From: Jonesia quinghaiensis DSM 15701
GTDB taxonomy: Bacteria > Actinomycetota > Actinomycetes > Actinomycetales > Cellulomonadaceae
DNA: 64,000 nucleotides
Assembly (NCBI RefSeq): GCF_000423205.1
Contig: NZ_KE383990.1
Coordinates: forward strand, 1,230 to 65,229
Reading direction: 5' to 3'
Shown: in pieces, positions 47,697 through 56,231 of the stretch
Numbering within the stretch: the stretch's first letter is position 1
How the letters are laid out: the number at the start of each line of letters is the position of its first letter
The notes under the pieces: generated by a model
What the model was told of the DNA's origin: nothing
Databases searched by the model: none
What the model saw: the letters and a program-made list of their open reading frames with translations, nothing else
Translations under genes and position numbers: made by a program

Positions 47697-48224
47697 TTGA
47701 CTTTGACGCACGAAACACGGCGATTGCTCCTTCTTCGGCATGCGAAAGCAGAGCCCGCTGGAGCAGTAACAGACCAGATGCGCCCTCTGGCTTTGAGAGG
47801 GCGCAAGCAGGCACGGTCAGTGGCTGACTTGCTCATCGAGCACAATATTGTGCCAGACAGGGTGCTGGTTTCTGCCGCCGTGCGCACAAAGCAAACGTGG
47901 GAATTACTCGCCGGTGGGCTCGATTCTGAGCCCACCACGGTGAGTTTCCACGAAGAGTTGTATGTTGCTGGTGTTCAGGATGTTTTGCAGCTTGTGGCAG
48001 AACAGGACTCGCGCACCATTCTTGTGGTGGGGCACGAACCAACCATGTCTGCTGTTGCAGAGCAATTGGCTGGTGAAGGTTCTGATAGCGATGCTTACAA
48101 CCAGGTTCGGCTTGGCGTAGGTACGGCAACGCTGTGCGTGATGGAGTCTGATCTCCCGTTCGCACAGTGGACTGCTCGTAGCGTCGCGCTGACGCATGTT
48201 CTGCGCCCCGAAGACGACGCCTGA
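47697..48224 (+). CDS. SixA-like histidine phosphatase
   Basis: A phosphoglycerate-mutase-superfamily phosphatase of about 175 aa. The phospho-accepting histidine is in LLLLRHAKAE near residue 13, the second catalytic histidine in VVGHEPTMS near 110. The overall length and the short form match SixA, which dephosphorylates phosphohistidine. TTG 47697, 2 nt after the fabI stop, is chosen; GTG 47670 would overlap fabI by 26 bp. Neither has a good Shine-Dalgarno, so the 5' end is uncertain. The substrate is unknown. Confidence 0.85.
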   Translation: MTLTHETRRLLLLRHAKAEPAGAVTDQMRPLALRGRKQARSVADLLIEHNIVPDRVLVSAAVRTKQTWELLAGGLDSEPTTVSFHEELYVAGVQDVLQLVAEQDSRTILVVGHEPTMSAVAEQLAGEGSDSDAYNQVRLGVGTATLCVMESDLPFAQWTARSVALTHVLRPEDDA

Positions 48225-48228
48225 AACT

Positions 48229-48678
48229 ATGCCTCCTGCAATCATTCTCCTTGGTGGGTTTGCCGTTGCTGGGTGGTTGGGTGGCGCTCGTTACCTGTGG
48301 GGGCTCAATGGTGACTATGCGACAACGTATCTGTGGGCGCTTAGTGGCCCGATCCTTGCCTTGCACCTGCTGATTGCGCTTTACCAGCGCCGCGCACGCC
48401 GGGTGGGGTTCTCTGTGAGAAAAGCATCAACGGTGACGTTGTGCGGTGCTTGGCTGTGCCTGATACTCGTGGGGCTGTTCATCCCTGACCGAGTAAATGG
48501 ACACCTCACAACCATCCTCACGGGTTCTCAGGAACCAGGGCGTGGACTGGTTATCGGCTTCGCGAACCCGCTCGGTATCATCGGAGTCGCCCTGCTGGTG
48601 GCCACGCTCATCATGTCGATCTTTGACGCTCGAGGACCACGGATCAGCGAGGACGACCTACTCGATCGCCGCACCTGA
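48229..48678 (+). CDS. Four-helix membrane protein of unknown function
   Basis: A 149-aa protein from ATG 48229 (MPPAIILLGGF), 4 nt after the phosphatase stop. Hydrophobic segments occur at the N-terminus, near residues 40-55 and 70-85 and near 115-135. WLGGARYLWGLNGDYATTYL and RRVGFSVRKAST are recognisable landmarks, but I cannot name a family. Its end runs to 17 bp before serB, so it is probably in the same transcript. Confidence 0.62.
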   Translation: MPPAIILLGGFAVAGWLGGARYLWGLNGDYATTYLWALSGPILALHLLIALYQRRARRVGFSVRKASTVTLCGAWLCLILVGLFIPDRVNGHLTTILTGSQEPGRGLVIGFANPLGIIGVALLVATLIMSIFDARGPRISEDDLLDRRT

Positions 48679-48694
48679 TGGAGACACCACACAC

Positions 48695-49345
48695 ATGACC
48701 ATTTCCCGCCTTGTTGTCATGGACGTTGATTCGACATTGATCCAGCAGGAAGTTATCGAACTGATTGCTGCGCATGCTGGGACTGAAGAGCTTGTTGCCG
48801 CTGTCACGGAGAAGGCAATGCGAGGCGAAATAGATTTCGCGCAGTCGCTTGCCCAGCGTGTTAAAACACTGCAAGGTGTGCCTGTTGAGAAAGTTCATCA
48901 GGTACGTGAGGCGATAACCTTCAGCCCTGGAGCCCGCGAGTTTATTAGCGAGTGCCAACGCCGAGGGTGGGAAGTAGCTCTCGTCTCTGGTGGGTTTGAA
49001 GAAATAGTTGCAGGCCTTGCTGCTGAGGTGGGCATCACGAAGTTCCGGGCTAATCGGTTGGAGGTCCGCGACGGTGTCCTCACCGGTGCGACAACGGGCC
49101 CAGTTGTCGATCGTGCATACAAGGCACGAGTACTGCGTGAGCTTGCTGCTGAATGTGCTCTTGATATGGAACACACCGTAGCGATCGGTGATGGCGCCAA
49201 TGACCTGGATATGATCGCTGCCGCTGGTATCGGTATTGCTTACAACGCCAAACCACTTGTGCGAGAGCAAGCCCCATATTCAATCACAGGGCGCCTCGAC
49301 GAGGCGCTTTCTGTGATCGACAACCATCAGGAAAAGGGACAATAG
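48695..49345 (+). CDS. serB: Phosphoserine phosphatase SerB
   Basis: A 216-aa HAD phosphatase for the last step of serine synthesis. Motif I is DVDSTL with Asp10 and Asp12. AMRGEIDFAQSLAQRV is the substrate-selective cap helix of SerB. LVSGGFEEI supplies motif II and GDGANDLDMI motif IV. The ATG at 48695 (MTISRLVV) is chosen; a longer reading frame from 48497 has no support. The protein lacks the N-terminal ACT domain found in mycobacterial SerB2. Confidence 0.92.
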   Translation: MTISRLVVMDVDSTLIQQEVIELIAAHAGTEELVAAVTEKAMRGEIDFAQSLAQRVKTLQGVPVEKVHQVREAITFSPGAREFISECQRRGWEVALVSGGFEEIVAGLAAEVGITKFRANRLEVRDGVLTGATTGPVVDRAYKARVLRELAAECALDMEHTVAIGDGANDLDMIAAAGIGIAYNAKPLVREQAPYSITGRLDEALSVIDNHQEKGQ

Positions 49346-49373
49346 TCACCCCTTCGCGTGTAAGAATAACTTT

Positions 49374-50066
49374 ATGATGACCGCGTCCACACCGCAGCGA
49401 ACTGCTTTTGCGCTGCGAGTGATGGTGCTAGGTGTCATAACAGGCGCTTTGGGCATTGGCTCTCACCTCCTTGCCGGAGGGCGTATCGGCAACCTACCTG
49501 GTGTGGTGATCGCTGGTGTTGCCATCGTTCTCATCAGTGTGATTGCCGCACGGTTGCATACCGCCCACTTCACGTGGCGGTTACTCACAGGCGTGATCAC
49601 TGGTGTGGTCTCCCAATGGGCAACACACACAATATTGACCGCCAGTGAACGAGTCGCTGCGTTCTCTGCTGTGACAGATCACAGAGGATCTGCCGAAAGC
49701 GCAGGGCATGGCACCTCCTCGATGGTTGACCATAGCCACCACATGCTTGGCGCCCCGTCGATTGATGCTGCGTTCACCGGTAGCTTCACCACAGAGCATC
49801 ACAGTGCGAGCCCAGTGATGCTTGCAGCTCACTTTCTCGCTGCGATCCTTATTGCGTGGGTCTTAACCGATGCTGAGCGGTGCCTAGCAACTTTGCGAAG
49901 CGTCGTTGCTGCGGTGTACGCCCGCGTCACCGTTATCGCCCAAGGTGTTCCTCCAACCCGGCCGCCACAGCGCGTGTACACCGCTCAGTGGGCCGTTCTC
50001 GATGCGATTCTTGCCGCATCCCAACAACGGCGTGGGCCACCACTGCAGATCCTTCACTGCGTTTAA
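49374..50066 (+). CDS. Membrane protein with His-rich periplasmic-type loop
   Basis: A 230-aa protein with about four hydrophobic segments, three before residue 95 and one near 148-165. The loop between (HGTSSMVDHSHHML and FTTEHHSASPVM) is rich in His and Met, which suggests copper binding. I do not recognise a named family. It lies 31 bp upstream of the PCu(A)C chaperone gene and is followed by a DyP peroxidase, so a copper-handling role is likely but not shown. Confidence 0.65.
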   Translation: MMTASTPQRTAFALRVMVLGVITGALGIGSHLLAGGRIGNLPGVVIAGVAIVLISVIAARLHTAHFTWRLLTGVITGVVSQWATHTILTASERVAAFSAVTDHRGSAESAGHGTSSMVDHSHHMLGAPSIDAAFTGSFTTEHHSASPVMLAAHFLAAILIAWVLTDAERCLATLRSVVAAVYARVTVIAQGVPPTRPPQRVYTAQWAVLDAILAASQQRRGPPLQILHCV

Positions 50067-50097
50067 CGAACACACCCACTGACCTGAAGGATTTGTC

Positions 50098-50739
50098 ATG
50101 CCCGCACGCTCTTTGTCGACCCCTCACTACGTTGTCACCGCCGCACTAGCGGCAACCGTCCTTACCTTCGCCGGTTGCGCATCGCCATCATCACGTTCTG
50201 TAGACCCTGCACCGCAAGCCACCGTCACAACCCACACCAACGCGCAAGCGATCACCATGACTGACCCGTGGGTGAAAGCAGCTGACATGGACAGCCACAT
50301 GACGGCAGGGTTCGGAACTCTGGTGAATGACTCAGATCAACCTGTTGTTCTCACAGAAGCATCAACCTCAGTTGCTAGCAATGTGGAACTGCATGAAACG
50401 GTCACTGCTACGGATGGTTCCACCACCATGCAAGAAGTCCCTCACGGGCTGACGATCCCGGCGCACAACTCGCTGACCTTGGAACCAGGCGGAAACCACC
50501 TTATGCCGATGGGGCTGACGCAGGATCTCATTGCCGGTGACACAGTGGACATCACCTTGGTTTTCTCTGACACATCCACCACAACAATCACCGCAGAAAT
50601 TCGTGATTTTGATGGTGCTCAGGAGAGCTACGAGCACGAAGAAACTGACATGGACACGATGAGTGACCACACAGAGGATGACGCCACAGTCTCTGACGCA
50701 AACTCACACGATGATGCGCACCACGGCCATGACCACTGA
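50098..50739 (+). CDS. Lipoprotein copper chaperone, PCu(A)C family
   Basis: A 213-aa lipoprotein (lipobox FAGC near residue 27). The PCu(A)C domain has the copper ligands in the order H/M in DMDSHMTAGFG, LHE, and NHLMPMGL, close to the family pattern H(M)x10Mx21HxM. A His/Asp-rich tail (HDDAHHGHDH) adds metal-binding capacity. Such proteins deliver Cu(I) to cytochrome oxidase or, in Streptomyces, to extracytoplasmic copper enzymes. The last 11 bp overlap the DyP gene. Confidence 0.9.
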   Translation: MPARSLSTPHYVVTAALAATVLTFAGCASPSSRSVDPAPQATVTTHTNAQAITMTDPWVKAADMDSHMTAGFGTLVNDSDQPVVLTEASTSVASNVELHETVTATDGSTTMQEVPHGLTIPAHNSLTLEPGGNHLMPMGLTQDLIAGDTVDITLVFSDTSTTTITAEIRDFDGAQESYEHEETDMDTMSDHTEDDATVSDANSHDDAHHGHDH

Positions 50740-52048
50740 GAGCAAAAGCGCTGAGACTAACCACCCTGAGGGCGACCGCGAAGATTCACCGATTCCAGCC
50801 GCACACACTGCCCCGCGTGGGGCAGTGACACGGCGTCAACTACTTCGTGGTTCTGCGATTCTAGGAGGTAGCGTCTTAGCGGGTGGTGCAGTTGGAGGGC
50901 TCACCCAGCGCGCGTTTCGCCGCCCTGGCGTTGATGGGGCGGAGGAAAACACCAGCGAACATGGTGATTGTGAAGGGTTTGGGCAGGCTACCGAACCTTT
51001 TTACGGTGAGCACCAAGCAGGAGTCGTCACGGGAACGCAAGCGCATGCTTGCCTCCTAGGGTATGACCTTGTTTCCTCAGCAACACGAGACGATGTTGTT
51101 CGCTTAATGCGCATCATTACCCAAGATGCTGCGCGACTCACCCAAGGAAAGCCGCCACTAGCTGACCCTGAACCTGAACTTGCTGAGGCGCCTGCGAGGT
51201 TAACGATCACAGTGGGTTGGGGGCCATCGTTGTTTGAACGGGTAGGAATGGCGGATCAGAAGCCGGCAGGTTTACGTGAACTTCCGCCATACCGCATCGA
51301 CCGCTTGGACAAGCAGTGGGGGCAAACAGACATCCTCATCATGGTGCAAGGTGATAACCCGACGTCAATATCCCATGCCAGCCGAGTGCTAACCCGCCAA
51401 ACACGGAGGTACCTTGGCCGCCGGTGGACACAGCAGGGGTTTACCTATGCGCGGGGCACTCACCCAACAGGCACAACGATGCGCAACCTCATGGGCCAAG
51501 TAGACGGCACGCACACAGCCACCACGCAGGCATCAGATGATTTGGTGTGGTGTTCTGGTGACCCAGTGCATGAGGGGGCGACAACGTTTGTGTTGCGCAG
51601 GATCGCTATGAACCTCGATACCTGGGATGAGGTGGATAGGGTAGCCCGCGAAGATGTCATGGGCCGTCGCCTCGCCACAGGAGCGCCACTCACCGGTAGC
51701 CATGAGGGTGACGAGCCGGACTTTGATGCCCGCTCTGAACGTGGGTTCCCGGTCATTGCATCGTATGCGCATATTCGCAGAGCCAGACCACAGGACCCGT
51801 CCGTGCGAATTTTGCGCCGCGGATACAACTACGATGACCCACCTGTGGGGGAAAGTACACACAATGCTGGTTTGCTTTTTGGGGCGTTTCAACGCTCAAT
51901 TGCTGACCAGTACATGCCGTTGCAGGCGGGGCTTGCTGAGTTGGATGCTTTGAACGAGTGGACAACTCCCATCGGGTCAGCGGTGTACTACATCCCTCCG
52001 GGGGTGCTAGACCCTGCTGGGTACCTAGGGCAGCGTCTTCTCGCCTAG
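50729..52048 (+). CDS. Tat-exported DyP-type heme peroxidase
   Basis: A 439-aa dye-decolourising peroxidase from ATG 50729 (MTTESKSAE), chosen because it overlaps the chaperone stop; earlier in-frame ATGs at 50663 and 50717 exist. A twin-arginine signal (TRRQLLRGSAILGGSVLAGG) exports the folded heme protein. GQVDGT is the GxxDG motif with the catalytic Asp, and ITVGWGPSLFERVG, TFVLRRIAMNLDTW and the C-terminal AFQRSIADQYMPLQ are typical of the EfeB-like class. In Streptomyces a DyP enzyme is linked to extracytoplasmic copper trafficking; the neighbours suggest the same here. Confidence 0.9.
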   Translation: MTTESKSAETNHPEGDREDSPIPAAHTAPRGAVTRRQLLRGSAILGGSVLAGGAVGGLTQRAFRRPGVDGAEENTSEHGDCEGFGQATEPFYGEHQAGVVTGTQAHACLLGYDLVSSATRDDVVRLMRIITQDAARLTQGKPPLADPEPELAEAPARLTITVGWGPSLFERVGMADQKPAGLRELPPYRIDRLDKQWGQTDILIMVQGDNPTSISHASRVLTRQTRRYLGRRWTQQGFTYARGTHPTGTTMRNLMGQVDGTHTATTQASDDLVWCSGDPVHEGATTFVLRRIAMNLDTWDEVDRVAREDVMGRRLATGAPLTGSHEGDEPDFDARSERGFPVIASYAHIRRARPQDPSVRILRRGYNYDDPPVGESTHNAGLLFGAFQRSIADQYMPLQAGLAELDALNEWTTPIGSAVYYIPPGVLDPAGYLGQRLLA

Positions 52049-52069
52049 TGTGTCGCTGCATTGAACACA

Positions 52070-52110
52070 ATGATGGCCGATGCCCCAGCTTTGGGGGCAT
52101 CGGCCATCAT
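52070..52110. terminator. Bidirectional terminator between DyP gene and glgC
   Basis: A 17-bp perfect stem (52070-52086 with 52094-52110) has a 7-nt loop, in the 74-bp convergent gap. The arm begins ATGATGGCCGATGCCCC. Confidence 0.85.
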
Positions 52111-52122
52111 GTATGTCTATGT

Positions 52123-53361
52123 TCAGTCCACCACGGTGTTTTTGGGGACAACAGTGATGCCAGACTCAGTGACGGTGAAGCCGCGGCGGCGGTCTTCTTC
52201 AGCGTCGAGACCGATCCTGGCGCGTTCTTTGACGGTCACATTTTTGTCGAGGATCGCCCGGTGAACTTGGGCGTGGCGGTGAACGATGACATCGTCCATG
52301 AGTACTGAATCTGAGACAGACGCCCATGAGTGCAGGCGCACACCAGGTGAGAGAACAGACCCGACAACAGTTGCCCCGGAGATCACCACACCAGGGGAAA
52401 CAATGGAGTCTGCTGCGTGCCCAAGGCGGCCCGGCCCTGCGTGCACAAACTTAGCGGGCGGCAGTCCGGTGTAACCGGTGTATAACGGCCACTCATCGTT
52501 GTACATGTTGAACACCGGGTTCACCGAGATCAAGTCCATGTTGGCGTCAAAGTAGGAATCAATGGTTCCTACGTCACGCCAGTAGTCGCGGTCGCGGTCA
52601 GCAGACCCTGGCACGTCGTTGCGGATGAAATCGTAGAAACCAGCTGTGCCCTTACGAACAAAGTACGGAACGAGGTCCCCACCCATGTCGTGCTTGGAGT
52701 CCTCGTTATCCGCATCGAACGTAACAGCTTCAACGAGTGCATCCGCGTTGATCACATAGTTACCCATGGATGCGAGGATCTCGTGCGGGGAATCGGGAAG
52801 CCCAACAGGGTCCGTGGGCTTTTCTAAGAAATCCCTGATGCGGTCAGGGTTGTCGGGGTCAATATCAATAACACCGAACTCTGAAGCCATCGAGATAGGT
52901 TGGCGAATTCCAGCGACTGTCATGTCCGCACCAGAGGCGATGTGTTCATCAACCATCTGGGAGAAATCCATACGGTAGACGTGGTCGGCACCGACAACAA
53001 CAACGATGTCAGGGCGCTCATCATCGATGATATTGAGGCACTGATAGATTGCGTCTGCCGAGCCGAGATACCAGCGTTTACCAACCCGCTGCTGAGCCGG
53101 CACCGAGGACACGAAGTTCCCCAACAGGGGAGACATCCGCCACGTCTTCGAAATATGGCGGTCCAAGGAGTGGGATTTGTATTGGGTGAGCACAACAATG
53201 TGCAGATAACGGGAGTTCACGAGGTTGGACAGTGCGAAGTCAACGAGACGATAGATGCCACCAAACGGCACGGCCGGCTTTGCCCGGTGTTTGGTGAGTG
53301 GCATGAGTCGTTTACCCTCGCCACCGGCCAGGACAATCGCAAGAACTTTAGGAGATGCCAT
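52123..53361 (-). CDS. glgC: Glucose-1-phosphate adenylyltransferase
   Basis: A 412-aa enzyme that makes ADP-glucose for alpha-glucan synthesis. Signature segments are [13 protein letters not shown] at 11-23, [15 protein letters not shown] at 28-42, the [10 protein letters not shown] region near 102 and the C-terminal left-handed beta-helix ([16 protein letters not shown]). It is divergent from glgM with only 56 bp between starts, so both promoters overlap. AAGG precedes the ATG. Confidence 0.95.
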   Translation of the reverse strand: MASPKVLAIVLAGGEGKRLMPLTKHRAKPAVPFGGIYRLVDFALSNLVNSRYLHIVVLTQYKSHSLDRHISKTWRMSPLLGNFVSSVPAQQRVGKRWYLGSADAIYQCLNIIDDERPDIVVVVGADHVYRMDFSQMVDEHIASGADMTVAGIRQPISMASEFGVIDIDPDNPDRIRDFLEKPTDPVGLPDSPHEILASMGNYVINADALVEAVTFDADNEDSKHDMGGDLVPYFVRKGTAGFYDFIRNDVPGSADRDRDYWRDVGTIDSYFDANMDLISVNPVFNMYNDEWPLYTGYTGLPPAKFVHAGPGRLGHAADSIVSPGVVISGATVVGSVLSPGVRLHSWASVSDSVLMDDVIVHRHAQVHRAILDKNVTVKERARIGLDAEEDRRRGFTVTESGITVVPKNTVVD

Positions 53362-53417
53362 GGTTAGACCTTATGTTGTTGTGACCAAATCCGCACGAAA
53401 AGCTGTAGCGTGTTGGT

Positions 53418-54629
53418 GTGCGAATTGACTTGTTAACCAGAGAGTTCCCTCCCAACATCTATGGCGGCGCAGGAGTGCACGTCGCAGAGTTATCGCGTGT
53501 TTTACGCCAACACGCCGAGGTTCGTGTCCACTGCTTTGATGGGCCGCGAACTGCCGATGGTTTTGACGGCGTTACCGGCTACTTTCCCCCGGGTGAACTC
53601 CGTGGAGCGAACCCAGCCCTAGCGACGATGGGCCTCGACCTCCAGATGGCGGCTGGGACTGCCGGTGCAGATATTGTGCACTCCCACACGTGGTACGCCA
53701 ACTTTGCGGGTCACGTTGCATCCCTCCTGCACGGTGTCCCTCACGTGGTCTCCGCCCACTCACTTGAACCGCTGCGCCCCTGGAAAGCTGAACAGCTTGG
53801 TGGGGGATACGCCCTGTCCAGTTGGATCGAAAAAACAGCCTACGAGTCGGCCGACGCCATCATTGCAGTGTCTGGTGGCATGCGCCGGGACATCCTGCGT
53901 TCTTACCCGCACGTTGACCCACAACGAGTCCAAGTCATTCACAACGGCATTGACGTCGAATCGTGGCAGGCACCAGGCGCTGATGGGCGTGATGAAGCCG
54001 ATGCAGTGCTACAGCGACTCGGGATCGACCCAACCCGCCGCGCAGTCGTGTTTGTGGGGCGGATAACCCGCCAAAAAGGCCTTCCGTACCTGCTGGAAGC
54101 CGTGAAAAACCTGCCAACTGACGTTCAAATTATCCTGTGTGCTGGCGCACCCGACACCCCAGAAATCGCTGCCGAAGTGACCGGAGCTGTTTCGCGTCTG
54201 TCACGTCAACGAACAGGTGTGGTCTGGATTGAAGAGATGCTCCCACGCCGTGAACTCGTCGCAGTCCTCGACGCATCAACGGTGTTTGTGTGCCCAAGCG
54301 TGTACGAACCACTGGGCATCGTGAATCTCGAAGCCATGGCTGTGGGGCTACCAGTTGTCGGCTCCGCAACCGGAGGCATCCCCGAAGTCATCGTGGATGG
54401 TGAAACTGGGTACCTTGTTCCACTTGACCAAATGGAAGACGGAACAGGGACTCCACTTGATCCCGCACAGTTTGTCACGGATCTGACAGCAAGCCTTATG
54501 CGTGTTCTTGACGCCCCTGAAGACGCCCAACGCATGGGGGCAGCGGCCCGCCAACGCGTTGAAGACCACTTCTCCTGGGAAGCTATCGCAGACCAAACAA
54601 TGGACCTCTACCGGAGCCTCGTCCACTAA
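53418..54629 (+). CDS. glgM: ADP-glucose-dependent alpha-glucan synthase, GlgM/GlgA (GT4)
   Basis: A 403-aa GT4 glycosyltransferase. REFPPNIYGGAGVHVAEL at the N-terminus, GRITRQKGLPYLLEA, and the donor-binding EPLGIVNLEAMA E-x7-E motif are clear. Actinobacterial proteins of this type divergent to glgC (Rv1212c in M. tuberculosis) make maltose-1-phosphate from ADP-glucose for the GlgE pathway and were formerly called glycogen synthase GlgA. GTG 53418 is the start. Whether this one is GlgM or a classic GlgA cannot be settled by sequence reading alone. Confidence 0.88.
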   Translation: MRIDLLTREFPPNIYGGAGVHVAELSRVLRQHAEVRVHCFDGPRTADGFDGVTGYFPPGELRGANPALATMGLDLQMAAGTAGADIVHSHTWYANFAGHVASLLHGVPHVVSAHSLEPLRPWKAEQLGGGYALSSWIEKTAYESADAIIAVSGGMRRDILRSYPHVDPQRVQVIHNGIDVESWQAPGADGRDEADAVLQRLGIDPTRRAVVFVGRITRQKGLPYLLEAVKNLPTDVQIILCAGAPDTPEIAAEVTGAVSRLSRQRTGVVWIEEMLPRRELVAVLDASTVFVCPSVYEPLGIVNLEAMAVGLPVVGSATGGIPEVIVDGETGYLVPLDQMEDGTGTPLDPAQFVTDLTASLMRVLDAPEDAQRMGAAARQRVEDHFSWEAIADQTMDLYRSLVH

Positions 54630-54631
54630 CG

Positions 54632-54946
54632 ATGCACTGGGTAGTTCTCATTGCGTCAGGCATGTTGGAAGCGCTCTGGGCAACAGCGCTGGGTGAGAGT
54701 GAAAAACTCACGCGCCCGAAACCAACCACCATCTTTGTGATCGCCTTAACCGGCTCAATGGCAGGGCTGGCATACGCGATGACAGCGATTCCCACCGGGA
54801 CGGCATACGCCATCTGGGTGGGAATCGGGGCCGTACTCACCGTCACCTTATCGATTGCCCGCGGACACGACCAAGCAACCAGACTCAGACTGTGTCTCCT
54901 TGCAGGGATAGTGCTTTGCGTCGTCGGCCTCAAAGTGGTGGCCTGA
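54632..54946 (+). CDS. Small multidrug resistance (SMR) transporter, subunit 1
   Basis: A 104-aa four-helix SMR protein. Glu13 in GMLEALWATALG is the conserved proton/substrate-binding glutamate, and AYAIWVGIGAVLTV the family signature in helix 3. Lys and Arg lie in loop 1 (EKLTRPKP) and loop 3 (RGHDQATRLR), which predicts these loops in the cytosol and the N-terminus outside. It follows glgM by 2 bp and overlaps the second SMR gene as TGATG. The substrate may be guanidinium-type or quaternary cations. Confidence 0.9.
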   Translation: MHWVVLIASGMLEALWATALGESEKLTRPKPTTIFVIALTGSMAGLAYAMTAIPTGTAYAIWVGIGAVLTVTLSIARGHDQATRLRLCLLAGIVLCVVGLKVVA

Positions 54947-55362
54947 TGCGCGATAGGCGAAAACACACGATCTCCCGCCAAGGCGCATGGCGGATATTGC
55001 TGATCAGTGCAATGTTCGAAGCCATCTGGGCGACAGCATTAGGCCAGTCCGATGGGCTTACCAACGTGATCCCCACACTCACTTTTGGCTTCGCGCTGGC
55101 GGTCTCAATGGTGGGGCTATCAATCGCCATGCACCACATCGCGATTGGTACCGCCTACGCGGTGTGGGTCGGAATTGGCGCGGTCCTGACCGTTACCTTC
55201 GCCATGCTCACCGGCGAAGAACCTATCAGCGTGCTGAAAGTCTTGTTCCTTGTGGGAATCGTCGGATGCACTGTTGGACTAAAATTTGTCGGCCACCCAC
55301 AGGAAGACACTCCCGCAGTCACCCGGCAAAGCCCTACAGAGGCGAAGGCACCAAAGGACTAA
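54946..55362 (+). CDS. Small multidrug resistance (SMR) transporter, subunit 2
   Basis: A 138-aa partner SMR protein from ATG 54946, overlapping the first gene by 1 bp. The N-terminal extension MRDRRKHTISRQGAWR is strongly basic and loops 1 and 3 have almost no positive charge, the reverse of subunit 1, predicting the opposite membrane orientation. The glutamate is in AMFEAIWATALGQ, and AYAVWVGIGAVLTV is conserved. Paired SMRs such as YkkCD and EbrAB need both proteins. The C-terminal tail is extended and disordered. The end overlaps the convergent gene by 29 bp. Confidence 0.88.
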   Translation: MRDRRKHTISRQGAWRILLISAMFEAIWATALGQSDGLTNVIPTLTFGFALAVSMVGLSIAMHHIAIGTAYAVWVGIGAVLTVTFAMLTGEEPISVLKVLFLVGIVGCTVGLKFVGHPQEDTPAVTRQSPTEAKAPKD

Positions 55363-56197
55363 GCAGCGTAGCTGCTTCCATAGCTCGCCGTGCACGAGCA
55401 TCAAGAGAACGCAAAGCCTGCTGCCGCTGAGTTGCAGCGGCAGCAGTTAACGCCCCACCGTCATCGTGGCTGGCAATATCAACCACAGCCCGCAACCGGG
55501 CAGCCAACTCCAACACGCGTAACGAACGTGGGGATACATCGGCCGGAACAAACCCAGTGAGGTCAACAGGGTCACGCAAAATATCAACAATATCCGCGAA
55601 CTGCGGCGACGATTTTGCAATATCAAGAGTCAGCAACGCTTCAGTAACTTCCCCCATTGCGCGCCGTAACTCCTGATCGGCATCACGCAACGACCCAGTG
55701 GCACCCAAGACCTGCAACTCCCACGCAGAAACCTCACGGACCTCCCACCGCACATGCCACCCCGGCTCCAAGTGAGAACCAAACTGCTCAACCTGCGGGA
55801 TCAACGCAACATTGACCGGAACACCGCCGCCCAAACGAACCAACACCACCTCGCCAGCGTCAGCACCCACATCAGCAACTTCATGCGGCACCGACGACAC
55901 ATCGCCAGGGGTAGGACACAACGCTACACACGCCAAAACGCGACCATGCCACGCCTCAATCAAGCCCACCAATGTGCCCTCCATAAGCCCCGACACGCCA
56001 TGAGGCTCATCATCTTGGGTCACACTACGCAACGCTTGGGCAGTGGTCCCCGTGCGTGCTGAAGCGCGCGGTAACCACAACGCCAAACTTACCGAGCGCG
56101 GCAAGATCGCCCCAGGAGAAGGGGAACGCCAACCAAAACCAGTCATACCTGTGGAAGAACTCACAACTGACACCGTATAACCCCGAGGGCTAGGCAT
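55334..56197 (-). CDS. Uncharacterised actinobacterial protein
   Basis: An approximately 287-aa protein from the ATG at 56197 (MPSPRGYTV); a longer start at 56239 would overlap the divergent ABC gene. It is soluble, with no membrane or signal segment and no recognised motif. The first half is beta-rich (VALIPQVEQFGSHLEPG) and the last third helical with many Ala and Arg. I do not recognise the family. It is a single gene facing the SMR pair, with a 29-bp tail overlap. Confidence 0.6.
   Translation of the reverse strand: MPSPRGYTVSVVSSSTGMTGFGWRSPSPGAILPRSVSLALWLPRASARTGTTAQALRSVTQDDEPHGVSGLMEGTLVGLIEAWHGRVLACVALCPTPGDVSSVPHEVADVGADAGEVVLVRLGGGVPVNVALIPQVEQFGSHLEPGWHVRWEVREVSAWELQVLGATGSLRDADQELRRAMGEVTEALLTLDIAKSSPQFADIVDILRDPVDLTGFVPADVSPRSLRVLELAARLRAVVDIASHDDGGALTAAAATQRQQALRSLDARARRAMEAATLLSPLVPSPL
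55418..55446 (+). terminator. Possible terminator of the SMR genes inside the opposing gene
   Basis: CTGCTGCCGCTG (55418-55429) pairs perfectly with CAGCGGCAGCAG (55435-55446) over a 5-nt loop, 56 bp after the second SMR stop and inside the opposite gene. TTAA follows but no T-run, so efficiency is uncertain. A smaller 6-bp hairpin (55361-55377) sits at the SMR stop. Confidence 0.4.
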
Positions 56198-56231
56198 GCC
56201 ACGCGTCAGAAAAGACAGATAGAGTTTTGTC

